Positions 1 to 8,555 of a stretch of 38,682 nt of DNA are shown here, piece by piece. The stretch is from contig CANNIZ010000044.1 of NCBI GenBank assembly GCA_947505245.1, positions 1 through 38,682 on the forward strand, written 5' to 3'. The position numbers were made by a program, and so were the translations under genes. Each line of letters starts with the position of its first letter. Positions within the stretch are counted from its first letter, which is position 1. The stretch comes from Pseudomonadota bacterium (lineage in GTDB: Bacteria > Myxococcota_A > UBA796 > GCA-2862545). The notes under the pieces are model-generated. The model ran no database searches. It was not told the DNA's origin and worked only from the letters and a program-made list of their open reading frames with translations.

Positions 1-335
1 ATGACGACCGTGTCGGTGAAGTACGCGGCGAGGTCGGCCCCAGGGTCGTTTCGCACGAGGCGGATGGCGTGGTCCACGTCCGACGCGTGCACGGGGTACC
101 CTCGCTTCACGAGCCCGTGGAGGCCTGAAACGAGGTTGTAGGCGCTCTCTACGGCAGCGGGCTCCCCCTTGAACCACACGGCGCTGCCCCGCTGATCCAC
201 GTCGACGGAGAACGCGCGGGAGACCATGCGCAATTGCGCACCAAACTCGCCGACGAGGTCACGGAGCTGGTTTTGATCGTCGACGACATACGTGCGTTCG
301 ATGGGGCACCCGAGGCAACATTCTATCCGAACGGC
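1..335 (-). CDS. phoH: PhoH-like protein, N-terminal part (cut by window edge)
   Basis: About 110 codons of the N-terminal, KH-like part of a PhoH-family protein read on the minus strand. It contains DDQNQLRDLVGEFGAQL, then VWFKGEPAAVESAYNLVSGL, then RGYPVHASDVDHAIRLV. This follows the usual PhoH order ahead of the P-loop NTPase domain, which lies outside the window. PhoH proteins are ATPases linked to RNA metabolism. The frame is the same as that of the upstream EF-G gene, and it opens directly after that gene's TAG (338-336). No ATG, GTG or TTG occurs in frame until TTG at 233 and ATG at 227, which would remove conserved residues. The real start is therefore unclear: a rare ATA or ATC codon, an N-terminally shortened protein, or a sequencing error. 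The family call is fairly sure; the start is not. Confidence 0.7.
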
Positions 336-2309
336 CTAACTGAACGGCGAACTCGACACCGCGTCGCGCACGAACGCGGCCGGGAGCACGTCGTAGCGCA
401 CCAGGCGCCCGGTGAATCGACCGCGACCCGCGGTGATCGCCAACAAGCGCGACCCGAACGTGCGGAGCTCGCGGAACGGGCAGTCGGCCGACACCGTGGC
501 GTCGCGCCCGTCGACCTCGAGGCCGCCGACGCGCCCGCGACGGCTACCGATCTCGGCGTACAACGACCCGATCGTGTCCGCGGGTACCCGAACTTCGATC
601 CGCCACCACGGCTCGAGCAGCACCGACCCGACGCGCGCGAGGGCGTCGCGCGTGGCGAGCTCGGCGGCGAGGACCATGTGCTCGTCGGTGGTGACGAACA
701 TGTCGTACTCACCGTCTTCGACGCGGACGCGCAGCCCGGCGACGGCGTAGCCGCCCTGCGGACCTCGGCTCGCCGCCCTCGACACGCCCTCGGCGACCGC
801 GGCGTGGAACTTCGCGGGGAGGCGGTCTTCGTCGGTGAAGAACTCGAGCCCGCCGCGGTCGTCGGGGCCACACGGCTCCACGCTCACCACGCACCGCGCG
901 AACTCCTGCACCTCTTCGGTCGAGCCTTTGCGATGAACCCCTTCGATCCCCGCGATCGCGAACGCCGGAACCTCCATGTACGGCACCAGCGGCGTGGCCA
1001 ACGTAAACGACGACTCTTTGCGATCGCGCAGCACGTCGAGCACGCGCTCGAGGTGGTCGTGGCTGATCAAGCCGACCAGCGGCACGCCGGTGAGCTCACA
1101 GCGCGCGAGGTCGACTGCGGGATCCAGCGTGGCGACGAACGCGAGCGCCGCCTCCACGCGTTCGGCAGCCTCGGGCTCGGGAACGACCCGCACATGCAGC
1201 AGCGGAGGAGGCCACGGCGGCGCGCCGAGGACCAGGCGATGACCGTCGGTGTAGGTGTCTCCCGCGCGCCCTGGGAGTGGATCCCACGTCGCAAGCAGGG
1301 CGCCCGGCCCACAGTCCTTCGCGATCGAGGTCCGCGGCCCCCGCATCGTGTACAACTTCCCGATTCGGATGCTGTCGCCCGTTTCGGCGTGGACCCACGC
1401 CTTTCGCGGCGCCTGGCCCGACCACACGCGCACGATGTGGTACGGCAGCCCCTCTGCGTCGACGCGGGAGCAAAGCAGCTGGGCGACGAACGCGTGGTCG
1501 GGCCCCAGGACCACGTCCTCGCCGGTCTCGGAGTCCACGGCGACGGGCGACCGACGCGTGGTGGGGCTCGGCAACACATCGACGATCGCGTCGAGCACGT
1601 CCGTGACTCCGGCCCCGTTGTGCGACGACGCGAACACCACGGGCACGAGCTTGCGCGTCCGCACGGCAGCGCCGAGCGCCTCGCGCACCAGCGCTGGATC
1701 GAGGTCGAACGCGTCCAGGTAGCGTGCGAGCAGGCGATCGTCGGTGAGAGCGACCGATTCGGCGAGCCTGTCCCGCTGCCGCTTTACGTCGTCCTCTGTC
1801 GCGCCTGGCCACGAGCTGAGCGGCACGGCACGGACTCCAGCGTGCAGCTCGATCTCGTCGAGCAGCGCGGACGCGTCAAAGGCGCGGTCCACGCGCGACA
1901 CCACCACGAGGCAAGGCAGCCCCATGCGGCTCGCCTCCGCCAACACCCGCGCGCCGCCGTGTTCGACGCCATCGGGACCGCTGACGACGACGATCGCAGC
2001 GTCCGCCAGCGACATCGCGAGCACCTGCTCGTGAAACAGCCCTTCGGAGCCCGGCGTGTCGATGAGGTGCACGCGGTGATCGCGCCAGTCCAACCAGGCC
2101 ACCCCGCCGAATTGGGTTGATTTGTGCCGATGATCACACGCCTGATGGTCCAGCAGGGAGCTGCGCTCCTCCACGAGGCCCGCCGTCCGAACGGCGCCCG
2201 CCGCCTCGAGCAGGTGGTCACCCAGGGACGTTTTGCCCGCGTGGCGATGCCCCACGAGCGCGACGGTGCGGGTACGTCCGGACGTTGAAATAGCCTCGGA
2301 ATCGTCCAA
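336..2309 (-). CDS. Divergent EF-G paralogue (EF-G2/FusA2-like GTPase)
   Basis: A multi-domain translational GTPase of the EF-G family, about 657 residues from the TTG chosen here. The P-loop is GHRHAGKT. The G3 box reads DTPGS where EF-G and EF-Tu have DTPGH with the catalytic histidine, and the G4 box reads SRVD instead of NKxD. The switch region (DHRHKSTQF) resembles FusA2-type paralogues rather than the RGITI of canonical EF-G. Later parts look like EF-G domains II to V, including the PQGGYAVAGLRVRV stretch. The start is uncertain. The frame stays open to 2447, but that would run through the start and ribosome site of the divergent PP2C gene, and the extra residues look non-coding. TTG 2309 puts the P-loop about 20 residues in, as usual. 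It is followed directly by the phoH-like gene and is probably not the main elongation factor. Confidence 0.8.
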   Translation of the reverse strand: MDDSEAISTSGRTRTVALVGHRHAGKTSLGDHLLEAAGAVRTAGLVEERSSLLDHQACDHRHKSTQFGGVAWLDWRDHRVHLIDTPGSEGLFHEQVLAMSLADAAIVVVSGPDGVEHGGARVLAEASRMGLPCLVVVSRVDRAFDASALLDEIELHAGVRAVPLSSWPGATEDDVKRQRDRLAESVALTDDRLLARYLDAFDLDPALVREALGAAVRTRKLVPVVFASSHNGAGVTDVLDAIVDVLPSPTTRRSPVAVDSETGEDVVLGPDHAFVAQLLCSRVDAEGLPYHIVRVWSGQAPRKAWVHAETGDSIRIGKLYTMRGPRTSIAKDCGPGALLATWDPLPGRAGDTYTDGHRLVLGAPPWPPPLLHVRVVPEPEAAERVEAALAFVATLDPAVDLARCELTGVPLVGLISHDHLERVLDVLRDRKESSFTLATPLVPYMEVPAFAIAGIEGVHRKGSTEEVQEFARCVVSVEPCGPDDRGGLEFFTDEDRLPAKFHAAVAEGVSRAASRGPQGGYAVAGLRVRVEDGEYDMFVTTDEHMVLAAELATRDALARVGSVLLEPWWRIEVRVPADTIGSLYAEIGSRRGRVGGLEVDGRDATVSADCPFRELRTFGSRLLAITAGRGRFTGRLVRYDVLPAAFVRDAVSSSPFS

Positions 2310-2366
2310 TTGCAGCTGTACATCGCCGCTCTTGACGATGCGCTCCTGACCCCGAACATGTTGCGG

Positions 2367-2388
2367 AGGCTTCAATTTATTCAAGCCT
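2367..2388. promoter_or_regulatory. Dyad in the divergent EF-G paralogue / PP2C region
   Basis: An AT-rich island lies in the short divergent region. AGGCTT (2367-2372) is separated by ten mostly A/T bases from its exact reverse complement AAGCCT (2383-2388). The position, 25 bases before the PP2C start, suits an operator or a promoter serving both genes. This rests on sequence symmetry and position only. Confidence 0.35.
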
Positions 2389-2413
2389 AGCGTAGTCTTG
2401 CGTCGGAGGGTGA

Positions 2414-3361
2414 ATGGGGTCGTCGGTTGTTGCATTCGGCGACTCACATCCGGGCCTAGTGCACCCTCGCAACGAGGACAGCCTCGCGATTGCGCCCCAG
2501 CCCGATGGCGCGTACCTCCTGGTCGTGTGCGACGGCATGGGTGGGATGGGGCGGGGCGATCAGGCCAGCCGGCTCGCCGTTCGCCACCTGTTGATGGCGT
2601 TCGGCGCCGCCGAAGGAGACCTCAAGGAGCGGCTGCTCAAGTCCGTCACCAGCACGGACCTCGCGATCCGCGCCGCCCTCTGCGTCGGCGGCCGAGGCCA
2701 CGCCGGCTGCACGGTCGCGATCGCGCACGTGTTCGAAGGGACGGCTCAGGTCGCGTGGGTCGGAGACAGCCGCGTCTACCTCGTGCGAAGCGGCGCCGTG
2801 ATCACCCGCACCCGCGACCACAAGCTCGTTCAGGAGCTCGTCGACCTCGGACAGCTCACCCCCGAAGAGGCCAAGCGTTCGAGCCTCTCGAGCGTGATCA
2901 CCCGCGCGCTCGGCGGCCGCCCACCGGGCCCGCTCGCAACCCAGCCCGCGTTCCTCGAGCCGTGGAAGACCGAGCCCGGCGACACGATCGTGTTGTGCAG
3001 CGACGGACTCGCGGACCTGGTCCCAGACGAGGAGCTGCCGTCGCTCCTCGCGCCCAAGCCCGAAGGCAGCGTCGCGAAGATGATCCAGGTCGCGTGCGAT
3101 CGCGGCGGGCACGACAACATCAGCGTGATCGTCGCGAACTTCGGACCCGAAGGTGCGCCCGACGACGTCGCTCCCCGCGAAGCCGGAGCGGTCACCGTCC
3201 TGCCCGAACCCACGCCAGCACCGGTCACCCGCACCGTCAGCTCAGCCGACGCCGCAAGGGCACGGCGCGCGACTGAGGCACGCCTGTCCCCGCCGTGGCT
3301 TGTCGTGCCCGCGGCCGTCGGGGTCGTCGCGTGGGCCATAATTCACTCCCTTAATAGCTGA
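2414..3361 (+). CDS. PP2C-family Ser/Thr protein phosphatase with C-terminal membrane anchor
   Basis: A 315-residue PP2C/SpoIIE-fold phosphatase that removes phosphate from Ser/Thr residues using a two-metal centre. All metal-ligand motifs are present in order: RNEDS, VCDGMGGMG, AWVGDSRVYLV, VLCSDGLAD and GGHDNISVIV. A linker rich in Pro, Ala and Thr follows, then a hydrophobic segment close to the C-terminus (about 294-311, PPWLVVPAAVGVVAWAII). This suggests a catalytic domain in the cytoplasm tethered to the membrane. The ATG at 2414 is preceded by GGAGG at 2405-2409, so the start is well supported. No Ser/Thr kinase partner is visible in this window. Myxobacteria carry many such kinases, and the partner is probably elsewhere. 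Confidence 0.92.
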   Translation: MGSSVVAFGDSHPGLVHPRNEDSLAIAPQPDGAYLLVVCDGMGGMGRGDQASRLAVRHLLMAFGAAEGDLKERLLKSVTSTDLAIRAALCVGGRGHAGCTVAIAHVFEGTAQVAWVGDSRVYLVRSGAVITRTRDHKLVQELVDLGQLTPEEAKRSSLSSVITRALGGRPPGPLATQPAFLEPWKTEPGDTIVLCSDGLADLVPDEELPSLLAPKPEGSVAKMIQVACDRGGHDNISVIVANFGPEGAPDDVAPREAGAVTVLPEPTPAPVTRTVSSADAARARRATEARLSPPWLVVPAAVGVVAWAIIHSLNS

Positions 3362-3415
3362 CTTTCGGCCGTCACAAGCTGTAACGTCGACGGGAGCCTT
3401 GGCGAGCGATGTTTC

Positions 3416-3434
3416 ATCACCCCCGCGAGGTGAT
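3416..3434 (+). promoter_or_regulatory. Hairpin covering the ribosome site of the lipoprotein gene
   Basis: ATCACC (3416-3421) can pair with GGTGAT (3429-3434) across a 7-base loop. The GAGGTGAT ribosome site of the gene starting at 3437 sits in the 3' arm, so folding would hide it. The stem is only six pairs, so the effect may be small. Confidence 0.35.
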
Positions 3435-3436
3435 CG

Positions 3437-4390
3437 ATGCGCGTCCTGCCAATGTTCCTGCTCCTCGGCTGCTCCGAGTACAGCTACACAAGCCCGGCGG
3501 AGCGCCCCGGCGTTGGGAGCGACGAAGAGGCCCCAGTCGCCGACGGGACGGGCACCACCGACACGGCGACCCCGACCGATACGTCGGTGCCGGCGGAGGA
3601 CGAGACCCCACCACCTCCTGCCGAAGATGAGGAGGACAGCTGGCTTCCCGACTGGTGGCCCACGGATTGGACCTCCACGGACACCGGATCGGACTTCGAC
3701 CCCTGGAATTTCGAGATCCCCGTCGATCCCGACATGCCGACGGCCACGGCTGCCATCTATGTAAACGACAGCTCGAACCTCTACACCTACGACCTTTCAA
3801 CCGACACGGTGCACTACGTCGGCACGTTCTACGAGCAGACCACGGGTGGCGCCTGCACCTGGATGGTCGACATCGCGATCGACAACCAGGGCCATCTGTA
3901 CGGCACCTGCGGCAACGAGCTCGTCCAGATCAACCCGAACAACGGCACCTTCGTGCACGCGCTGATGCTCGACCAGGAGTACGTCGGCCTTACGTTCCTC
4001 TCCAACGGCAAGCTCGTGCTCGCGGGCAACGGCGAGCTGCGGCTGTGGGATCCGACGACCAACGCCGCCACCGTGCTGAACGACGGCACCAACTACGTGA
4101 CCAGCGGCGATCTCGTCGGTCTGCCGGACGGCAAGCTGTACTGGACCGTCACCGGCGGCGACGACCTCGTCCGCCTCGACGCGAACAACGGCAACACCAC
4201 CTGGGTCGGCGCGACCTCGTCAAACTGGGGCAACGAGATCTGGGGCGTCGCCTGGGCCGAAGGGCAGCTGTTCGGCTTCACGAGCAGCGGCCAGGTGCTG
4301 CAGATCAGCTCGACCAACGCCCACGTCACGCTGCGCGCGACGCAATCGACGTCATTCTACGGCGCGGCGGCGAACCCCGTTACCTGGTAG
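3437..4390 (+). CDS. Secreted lipoprotein with beta-propeller-like repeats
   Basis: A 317-residue protein starting MRVLPMFLLLGC, a short signal peptide with lipobox LLGC, so it should be lipid-anchored in the envelope. An acidic, Thr/Asp/Pro-rich linker of about 90 residues follows, and then repeated blades of about 40 residues (IYVNDSSNLYTYDL, HLYGTCGNELVQI, KLVLAGNGELRLW, KLYWTVTGGDDLVRL, QLFGFTSSGQVLQI). This pattern is typical of a beta-propeller. The ligand or partner cannot be read from the sequence. The start is supported by GAGGTGAT just upstream. The amidohydrolase gene starts 3 nt after its stop, so the two are probably co-transcribed. Confidence 0.75.
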   Translation: MRVLPMFLLLGCSEYSYTSPAERPGVGSDEEAPVADGTGTTDTATPTDTSVPAEDETPPPPAEDEEDSWLPDWWPTDWTSTDTGSDFDPWNFEIPVDPDMPTATAAIYVNDSSNLYTYDLSTDTVHYVGTFYEQTTGGACTWMVDIAIDNQGHLYGTCGNELVQINPNNGTFVHALMLDQEYVGLTFLSNGKLVLAGNGELRLWDPTTNAATVLNDGTNYVTSGDLVGLPDGKLYWTVTGGDDLVRLDANNGNTTWVGATSSNWGNEIWGVAWAEGQLFGFTSSGQVLQISSTNAHVTLRATQSTSFYGAAANPVTW

Positions 4391-4392
4391 GC

Positions 4393-5727
4393 ATGGATGT
4401 CCTGATCGTCGACGCGCGGCTGTGGGATGGGACCGGCGCCCCCGTCCAGAATGGCGTCGACGTGCGCATCAGCGGCGATCGCGTCGTCGAGATCGGCCAC
4501 GCGCTGGCACGGGACGGGACCTCGGTGATCGATGTCGCTGGCGCGACCGTGATCCCCGGCCTGATCGACGCCCACGTCCACCTGGCGATGGATCCCGGCG
4601 CGGCCTGGCGCACCACCACACCTGAGCAGCACGCCGAGGCGCTGCGCAGGCACCTGCGAGCCTACCTGGCGTGCGGGTTCACTACGATCCTCGACCCCGC
4701 CGTGGCGCCCGATGAACTGGCCCTGATCCGCGCCACCCTCGCCGACGGCGCGCCGGGACCGCGGTACCTCACGCTCGGCACGCCGTTCAGCCCGCCCGAC
4801 GGCTACGTCGCGGTCGTGATCCCCGGGTTCCCGTCCGTCGCGTCTGCGGCGGACGTCGAGGCGCAGCTCGACGCCATGGTCGCCGAACGCGTGGACGGCG
4901 TGAAGGTGACCGTGGAAGACGGCATCGCCGGGCCCGTGTGGCCGATGCACAGCGACGCCGTTTTCTCCGCGATCCACGACGGCGCCGAGCGCCGCGGGCT
5001 GCACGTGTACGCCCACGCGATGACGCCGAAGGAGCAGCTGCTCGCGCTCGACAAGCTTCACCCGTACGCGTTCGTCCACCCGCCCGATCGCCCCGACAAG
5101 GACGCGCTCGAGGCGATCGTCGCGTCAGGCGTGTACGAGACGAGCACGCTCTCCGTGTTCGACGGCCTGCGTGGCGGCTTCGAACCCCAGCGGCTCACAG
5201 ACCCGCTCGTGCTGCTGACGGTGCCGCTGGACGAGGTGTCGACGGCCCTCGATCGCGACGTCAAACACGCGTTCGGCCGCAAGATGATCGCCACCGCCTT
5301 CCCGCACATGCCAATGAAGGGGACGGTCGGACGCCTCGCGGCGCACGAGTTCGTGGTCGGGCCACGGGTCCGCCGTGCCGAGCGTTCCGTTCGCGATCTC
5401 TCGGACGCAGGCGTCCCGCTCGTGCTGGGATCGGACAGCGGCAACTGGCCGATCATCCCCTACCTGTTCCACGGCCCCACTTCGGTGCGCGAGCTTGAAT
5501 TGCTCGGCGAAGCCGGGCTCATTTTCGAACAGGCGCTCACCGCCGCGACGCGCACGCCTGCGAAGATGCTCGGGATCGAGGCGGGGACGATCGAGGTCGG
5601 ACACCTCGCCGATCTCGTGGTGATCGACGGTGATCCGCTCGCGGACCTCTCCGCGGTCCACCACGTCCGCCTCGTGTACCGCGCGGGCGTCGGCCACAGC
5701 CCAGAGGACTGGGCGATAGCGCCCTGA
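4393..5727 (+). CDS. Amidohydrolase-family metal-dependent hydrolase
   Basis: A 444-residue amidohydrolase of the imidazolonepropionase/prolidase-like group. The N-terminal beta-strand domain contains DVLIVDARLWDGTGAPV, then PGLIDAHVHL with the HxH metal ligands. Later come VDGVKV (candidate bridging Lys), VYAHAM, FVHPPD and LGSDSG, supplying the remaining His and Asp ligands. The C-terminal strand is typical (IEVGHLADLVVIDGDPL). The natural substrate is not evident; cyclic amides, dipeptides or lactones are all possible. No signal peptide is visible, so it is probably cytoplasmic. The ATG at 4393 is just after the preceding stop codon. The gene's own TGA (5725-5727) directly abuts the stop of the convergent carboxypeptidase gene. 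Confidence 0.88.
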   Translation: MDVLIVDARLWDGTGAPVQNGVDVRISGDRVVEIGHALARDGTSVIDVAGATVIPGLIDAHVHLAMDPGAAWRTTTPEQHAEALRRHLRAYLACGFTTILDPAVAPDELALIRATLADGAPGPRYLTLGTPFSPPDGYVAVVIPGFPSVASAADVEAQLDAMVAERVDGVKVTVEDGIAGPVWPMHSDAVFSAIHDGAERRGLHVYAHAMTPKEQLLALDKLHPYAFVHPPDRPDKDALEAIVASGVYETSTLSVFDGLRGGFEPQRLTDPLVLLTVPLDEVSTALDRDVKHAFGRKMIATAFPHMPMKGTVGRLAAHEFVVGPRVRRAERSVRDLSDAGVPLVLGSDSGNWPIIPYLFHGPTSVRELELLGEAGLIFEQALTAATRTPAKMLGIEAGTIEVGHLADLVVIDGDPLADLSAVHHVRLVYRAGVGHSPEDWAIAP

Positions 5728-6651
5728 TCAGCCGCCGAAGGTGTCGAGCACCCGGCGCACATCGGCCCACCGACGCGACGTCGAGCCGGCGCCGAGCAGG
5801 CTCATCGCGAGCGTGCGGCCCGACGGGGTGCGCACCACCGTGGTGAAGCAGTAGCCGGCTGTATTGCTGAAGCCGGTCTTCGCGGCGACCACGTCGTAGC
5901 GCGCGTTCGCCGCGATGCGATCCGTCGAGTGCAGCAGGCGCATCGGCCCGTTCTCGCGCTCGAGCCGCCAGAACGGCGCGCTGGCCGCGACGGACAGGTC
6001 CGGGTGCGCGGCCACGGCCATGACGGCGCGCACCATGTCGCGGGCGGTGGACATGTTGTCGTCCTCCAAGCCGCTCGGCTCCGCGAACGAAGAGTTCACC
6101 ATTCCGAGGTCGCCGGCGACGTCGTCCATGCGCTGCACGAAGTCGTCGAACTCGAGGCCGCTCACCACCTGCAGGCCGAAGGCGGCGCGGTTGTCCGACG
6201 AGACGAGGGCCGCGCCGAGGATGTCCCAGCCCGTGTAGCAGTCGCCCTTGCTCAACCGCGAACGGGCACCCGAGCGCGTCGGGCGGAAGTCGTCGTTCAC
6301 ACACACGACCTTGTCGAGATCGGGCTCGTTCGACGCCATCGCCAGGCTCGAGACGAGCTTGGTGAGCGACGCGACCGGGTACGGATCATCCGCGCGGCGA
6401 TCGAGCAGCACCTTGTCCGCGTCCATGTCGTACACGAACGCGGCGCGGCTATCGAGCCCGGGAACACGCTTGTCGGCGTGCCCTTCGAAGCCGGACGGGA
6501 CATCGAGCGCCTTCCGGTTCGGGTGCCACTCGGGCGGCGCCCAGGGCGTGATCGTGCGCAGGACGTGGGCGTCTGCGTGCGGTGCGGAACGTGCAGTCGC
6601 GATGGTGATCAGCGCGACTGCGAGCGAGGCCATCAAAATGGAGATTCGCAT
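5728..6651 (-). CDS. D-alanyl-D-alanine carboxypeptidase (peptidase S11)
   Basis: A 307-residue secreted serine D,D-peptidase that trims the terminal D-Ala of peptidoglycan stem peptides. The N-terminus (MRISILMASLAVALITIATA) is a signal peptide. The three penicillin-binding motifs are present: S95-L-T-K98, S152-D-N154 and K258-T-G. The serine follows AAFVYDMDADKVLLDRRAD, the usual beta-strand lead-in. The protein ends soon after the catalytic domain and has no obvious C-terminal membrane helix, so it may be soluble in the periplasm. It lies 75 bp downstream of, and co-directional with, the D-aminoacylase gene. Together they suggest handling of D-amino acids from wall turnover. No clear ribosome site precedes the ATG. 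Confidence 0.9.
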   Translation of the reverse strand: MRISILMASLAVALITIATARSAPHADAHVLRTITPWAPPEWHPNRKALDVPSGFEGHADKRVPGLDSRAAFVYDMDADKVLLDRRADDPYPVASLTKLVSSLAMASNEPDLDKVVCVNDDFRPTRSGARSRLSKGDCYTGWDILGAALVSSDNRAAFGLQVVSGLEFDDFVQRMDDVAGDLGMVNSSFAEPSGLEDDNMSTARDMVRAVMAVAAHPDLSVAASAPFWRLERENGPMRLLHSTDRIAANARYDVVAAKTGFSNTAGYCFTTVVRTPSGRTLAMSLLGAGSTSRRWADVRRVLDTFGG

Positions 6652-6726
6652 GGAGAGGGGATCCGGGGCGGGAGGGGGCGTCGGGGCAGAGGGTCCGACG
6701 AGTTTCCCGCGCAGGGTCTGGACACG

Positions 6727-8439
6727 TCAAGCGACCCCTTGAGGTCCTCTCACAAGCCGTCCCGGCATTTCGCCGGTTGACTCACCATTTACAAAAGTCA
6801 AAATTCCGTTGCAGATCGTGGCTCGGTAGCCGAGCGCGCGTTGCACGAGGCGGCGTCCGCCCGCCGGCAGATCGTTGACAACGCGCGGCGTCGTGAGCGC
6901 GAGGGCGTCGACGTCGATCACGTTCAGATCGGCCCGCAGGCCGGGCGCGAGCAGGCCACGATCGCGCAGCCCGTAGAACTGCGCGGTCTCGGAGGTCTGC
7001 CGTTTCACGGCGCGCTCGAGCGACCACCGAGCACCGCGCGCCCGATCGCGCGCCCAGTGCGTGAGCATGAACGTGGGCATCCCGCCGTCGCAGATCGCAC
7101 CACAGTGGGCGCCACCGTCGGAGAGGCCGAGCAGCGTGCGCGGATGATCGTGCAGCTCGCGAAGGACCTCAAGGCTGCCGTTCGAATAGTTGAACAGCGG
7201 GAAGTAGAGGAACCCCTCGCCGTCGTTCTGCAGCAGGAACTCGAGCGCGACCTGCTGCGGCGTGCGCCCGCTGCGCCGCGCGATCGCGCCGACGGAATTC
7301 TCGGGGGACGGCTCGTAGTCGGCGGGACCCGCGAACGGGTACATCTTGTCCCACGCCTGGACGAGCCAGTACTCGAACATGCCGGCCTGCGCGGGCTTCT
7401 CGGACAGCAGGGCCGCCTGGACGGCGGGATCGCGCAGACGAGCCTTGCACACGTCCCACGGCAGGTCCTTCAGCGTCTGCCACGTCGGGTGCAGCGCGAA
7501 CGGGTGCGCCGTCGCGCGGAACGTCATCCACAGGCCGATCGCGCGGCCGGCGACCTGCGCGAACAGCGGCGAGCCGCGCTCACCCGCCTCGGCGAGGCCC
7601 TTCGCCACCGTCTTCCAGAGCTCGGGCGCGAAGTCGGTCTGCGAGAGGTTGAACACCACGGGACGACCCGTGTCGACCGCGATCTCCTCCATCCACTTCA
7701 GATCTTCGGCCACCTTCACGTGTTCGTCCGCGATGCCGAACACGCCGAGGCCCGTCTCCTTCAGCGCCTTGGTGATGCCGCGAAGCTCGTCGACCGGCGC
7801 GTACGTGCCCGCGACCATGCGGCCGCGCGCCGTCTTGTGCAGCGACGTGCGCGACGTTGTGAACCCGAGCGCGCCCGCGCGCAGCCCTTCGGCGACGAGC
7901 GCACGCATCTCGTCGATCTCGGCCGCGGTGGCGTCCCGCCCTTCGCCCGGATCGGGCCCCATCACGTAGCCGCGCAGCGCTGCATGGGGGATCTGCGTCG
8001 CGATGTCGAGCACGCGCGGCGTACGATCGAGCGCGTCCAGGTACTCGGGGAACGACTCCCACGCCCAGCGCATGCCCTCGGACAGGGCGGTTCCGGGGAT
8101 GTCCTCGACGCCCTCCATCGTGTCGATCAGCCAGGCGCGGTCGGCCTTGCGGCAGGGAGCGAAGCCGACCCCACAATTGCCCATCAGGACGGTCGTCACG
8201 CCGTGCCAGCCCGAGGGCGTCAGCAAGGGATCCCAGGTGACCTGCCCGTCGTAGTGCGTGTGGACGTCCACCCAGCCCGGCGTGACGATGCAGCCGCGCG
8301 CGTCGGTCTCCTCCCGCCCGCGACCGGGGACGTTGCCCACCACGACGATGCGACCCCCTTCGATGGCGACGTCGCCTTCAAACCGCGGGTTGCCCGTTCC
8401 GTCGACGATCGTTCCGCCCCTGACAACTCGATCGTGCAT
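6727..8439 (-). CDS. N-acyl-D-amino-acid deacylase (D-aminoacylase, amidohydrolase family)
   Basis: A 570-residue zinc amidohydrolase that should cleave N-acyl groups from D-amino acids. Visible motifs are the N-terminal strand RGGTIVDGTGNPRFEGDVAI, the metal site DVHTHYDGQVTWDP, and GNCGVGFAPC, which carries the Cys that bridges the metals in this family. It also has SDGGAHCG near the C-terminus, which supplies the last Asp. Length and order match the D-aminoacylase / N-acyl-D-Asp/Glu deacylase group; the exact acyl-amino acid is not certain. ATG 8439 is chosen because AGGAG ends six bases ahead of it. No signal peptide is seen. Its promoter must lie between 8440 and about 8530, back to back with the rimP promoter. 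Confidence 0.88.
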   Translation of the reverse strand: MHDRVVRGGTIVDGTGNPRFEGDVAIEGGRIVVVGNVPGRGREETDARGCIVTPGWVDVHTHYDGQVTWDPLLTPSGWHGVTTVLMGNCGVGFAPCRKADRAWLIDTMEGVEDIPGTALSEGMRWAWESFPEYLDALDRTPRVLDIATQIPHAALRGYVMGPDPGEGRDATAAEIDEMRALVAEGLRAGALGFTTSRTSLHKTARGRMVAGTYAPVDELRGITKALKETGLGVFGIADEHVKVAEDLKWMEEIAVDTGRPVVFNLSQTDFAPELWKTVAKGLAEAGERGSPLFAQVAGRAIGLWMTFRATAHPFALHPTWQTLKDLPWDVCKARLRDPAVQAALLSEKPAQAGMFEYWLVQAWDKMYPFAGPADYEPSPENSVGAIARRSGRTPQQVALEFLLQNDGEGFLYFPLFNYSNGSLEVLRELHDHPRTLLGLSDGGAHCGAICDGGMPTFMLTHWARDRARGARWSLERAVKRQTSETAQFYGLRDRGLLAPGLRADLNVIDVDALALTTPRVVNDLPAGGRRLVQRALGYRATICNGILTFVNGESTGEMPGRLVRGPQGVA

Positions 8440-8499
8440 CAACGTCTCCTGTGCGGCGCGAGGACCGCTCCAATGGGCCGTACCTCATCACCCAATGCC

Positions 8500-8527
8500 T
8501 TGACGCTCGCAACGGCAAGGTTAGGCT
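8500..8527 (+). promoter_or_regulatory. Predicted sigma-70-type promoter of the rimP-nusA-infB operon
   Basis: TTGACG (8500-8505) and TAGGCT (8522-8527) are spaced 16 bases apart. This is a good housekeeping-sigma match in a gene-free divergent region. It predicts a transcript start near 8534 and a leader of about 70 nt ahead of rimP. The tRNA-Phe promoter candidate at 27480 uses the same -35 hexamer and spacing. Confidence 0.55.
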
Positions 8528-8555
8528 CACCGTCCTTACATCCCATCGCACCACG

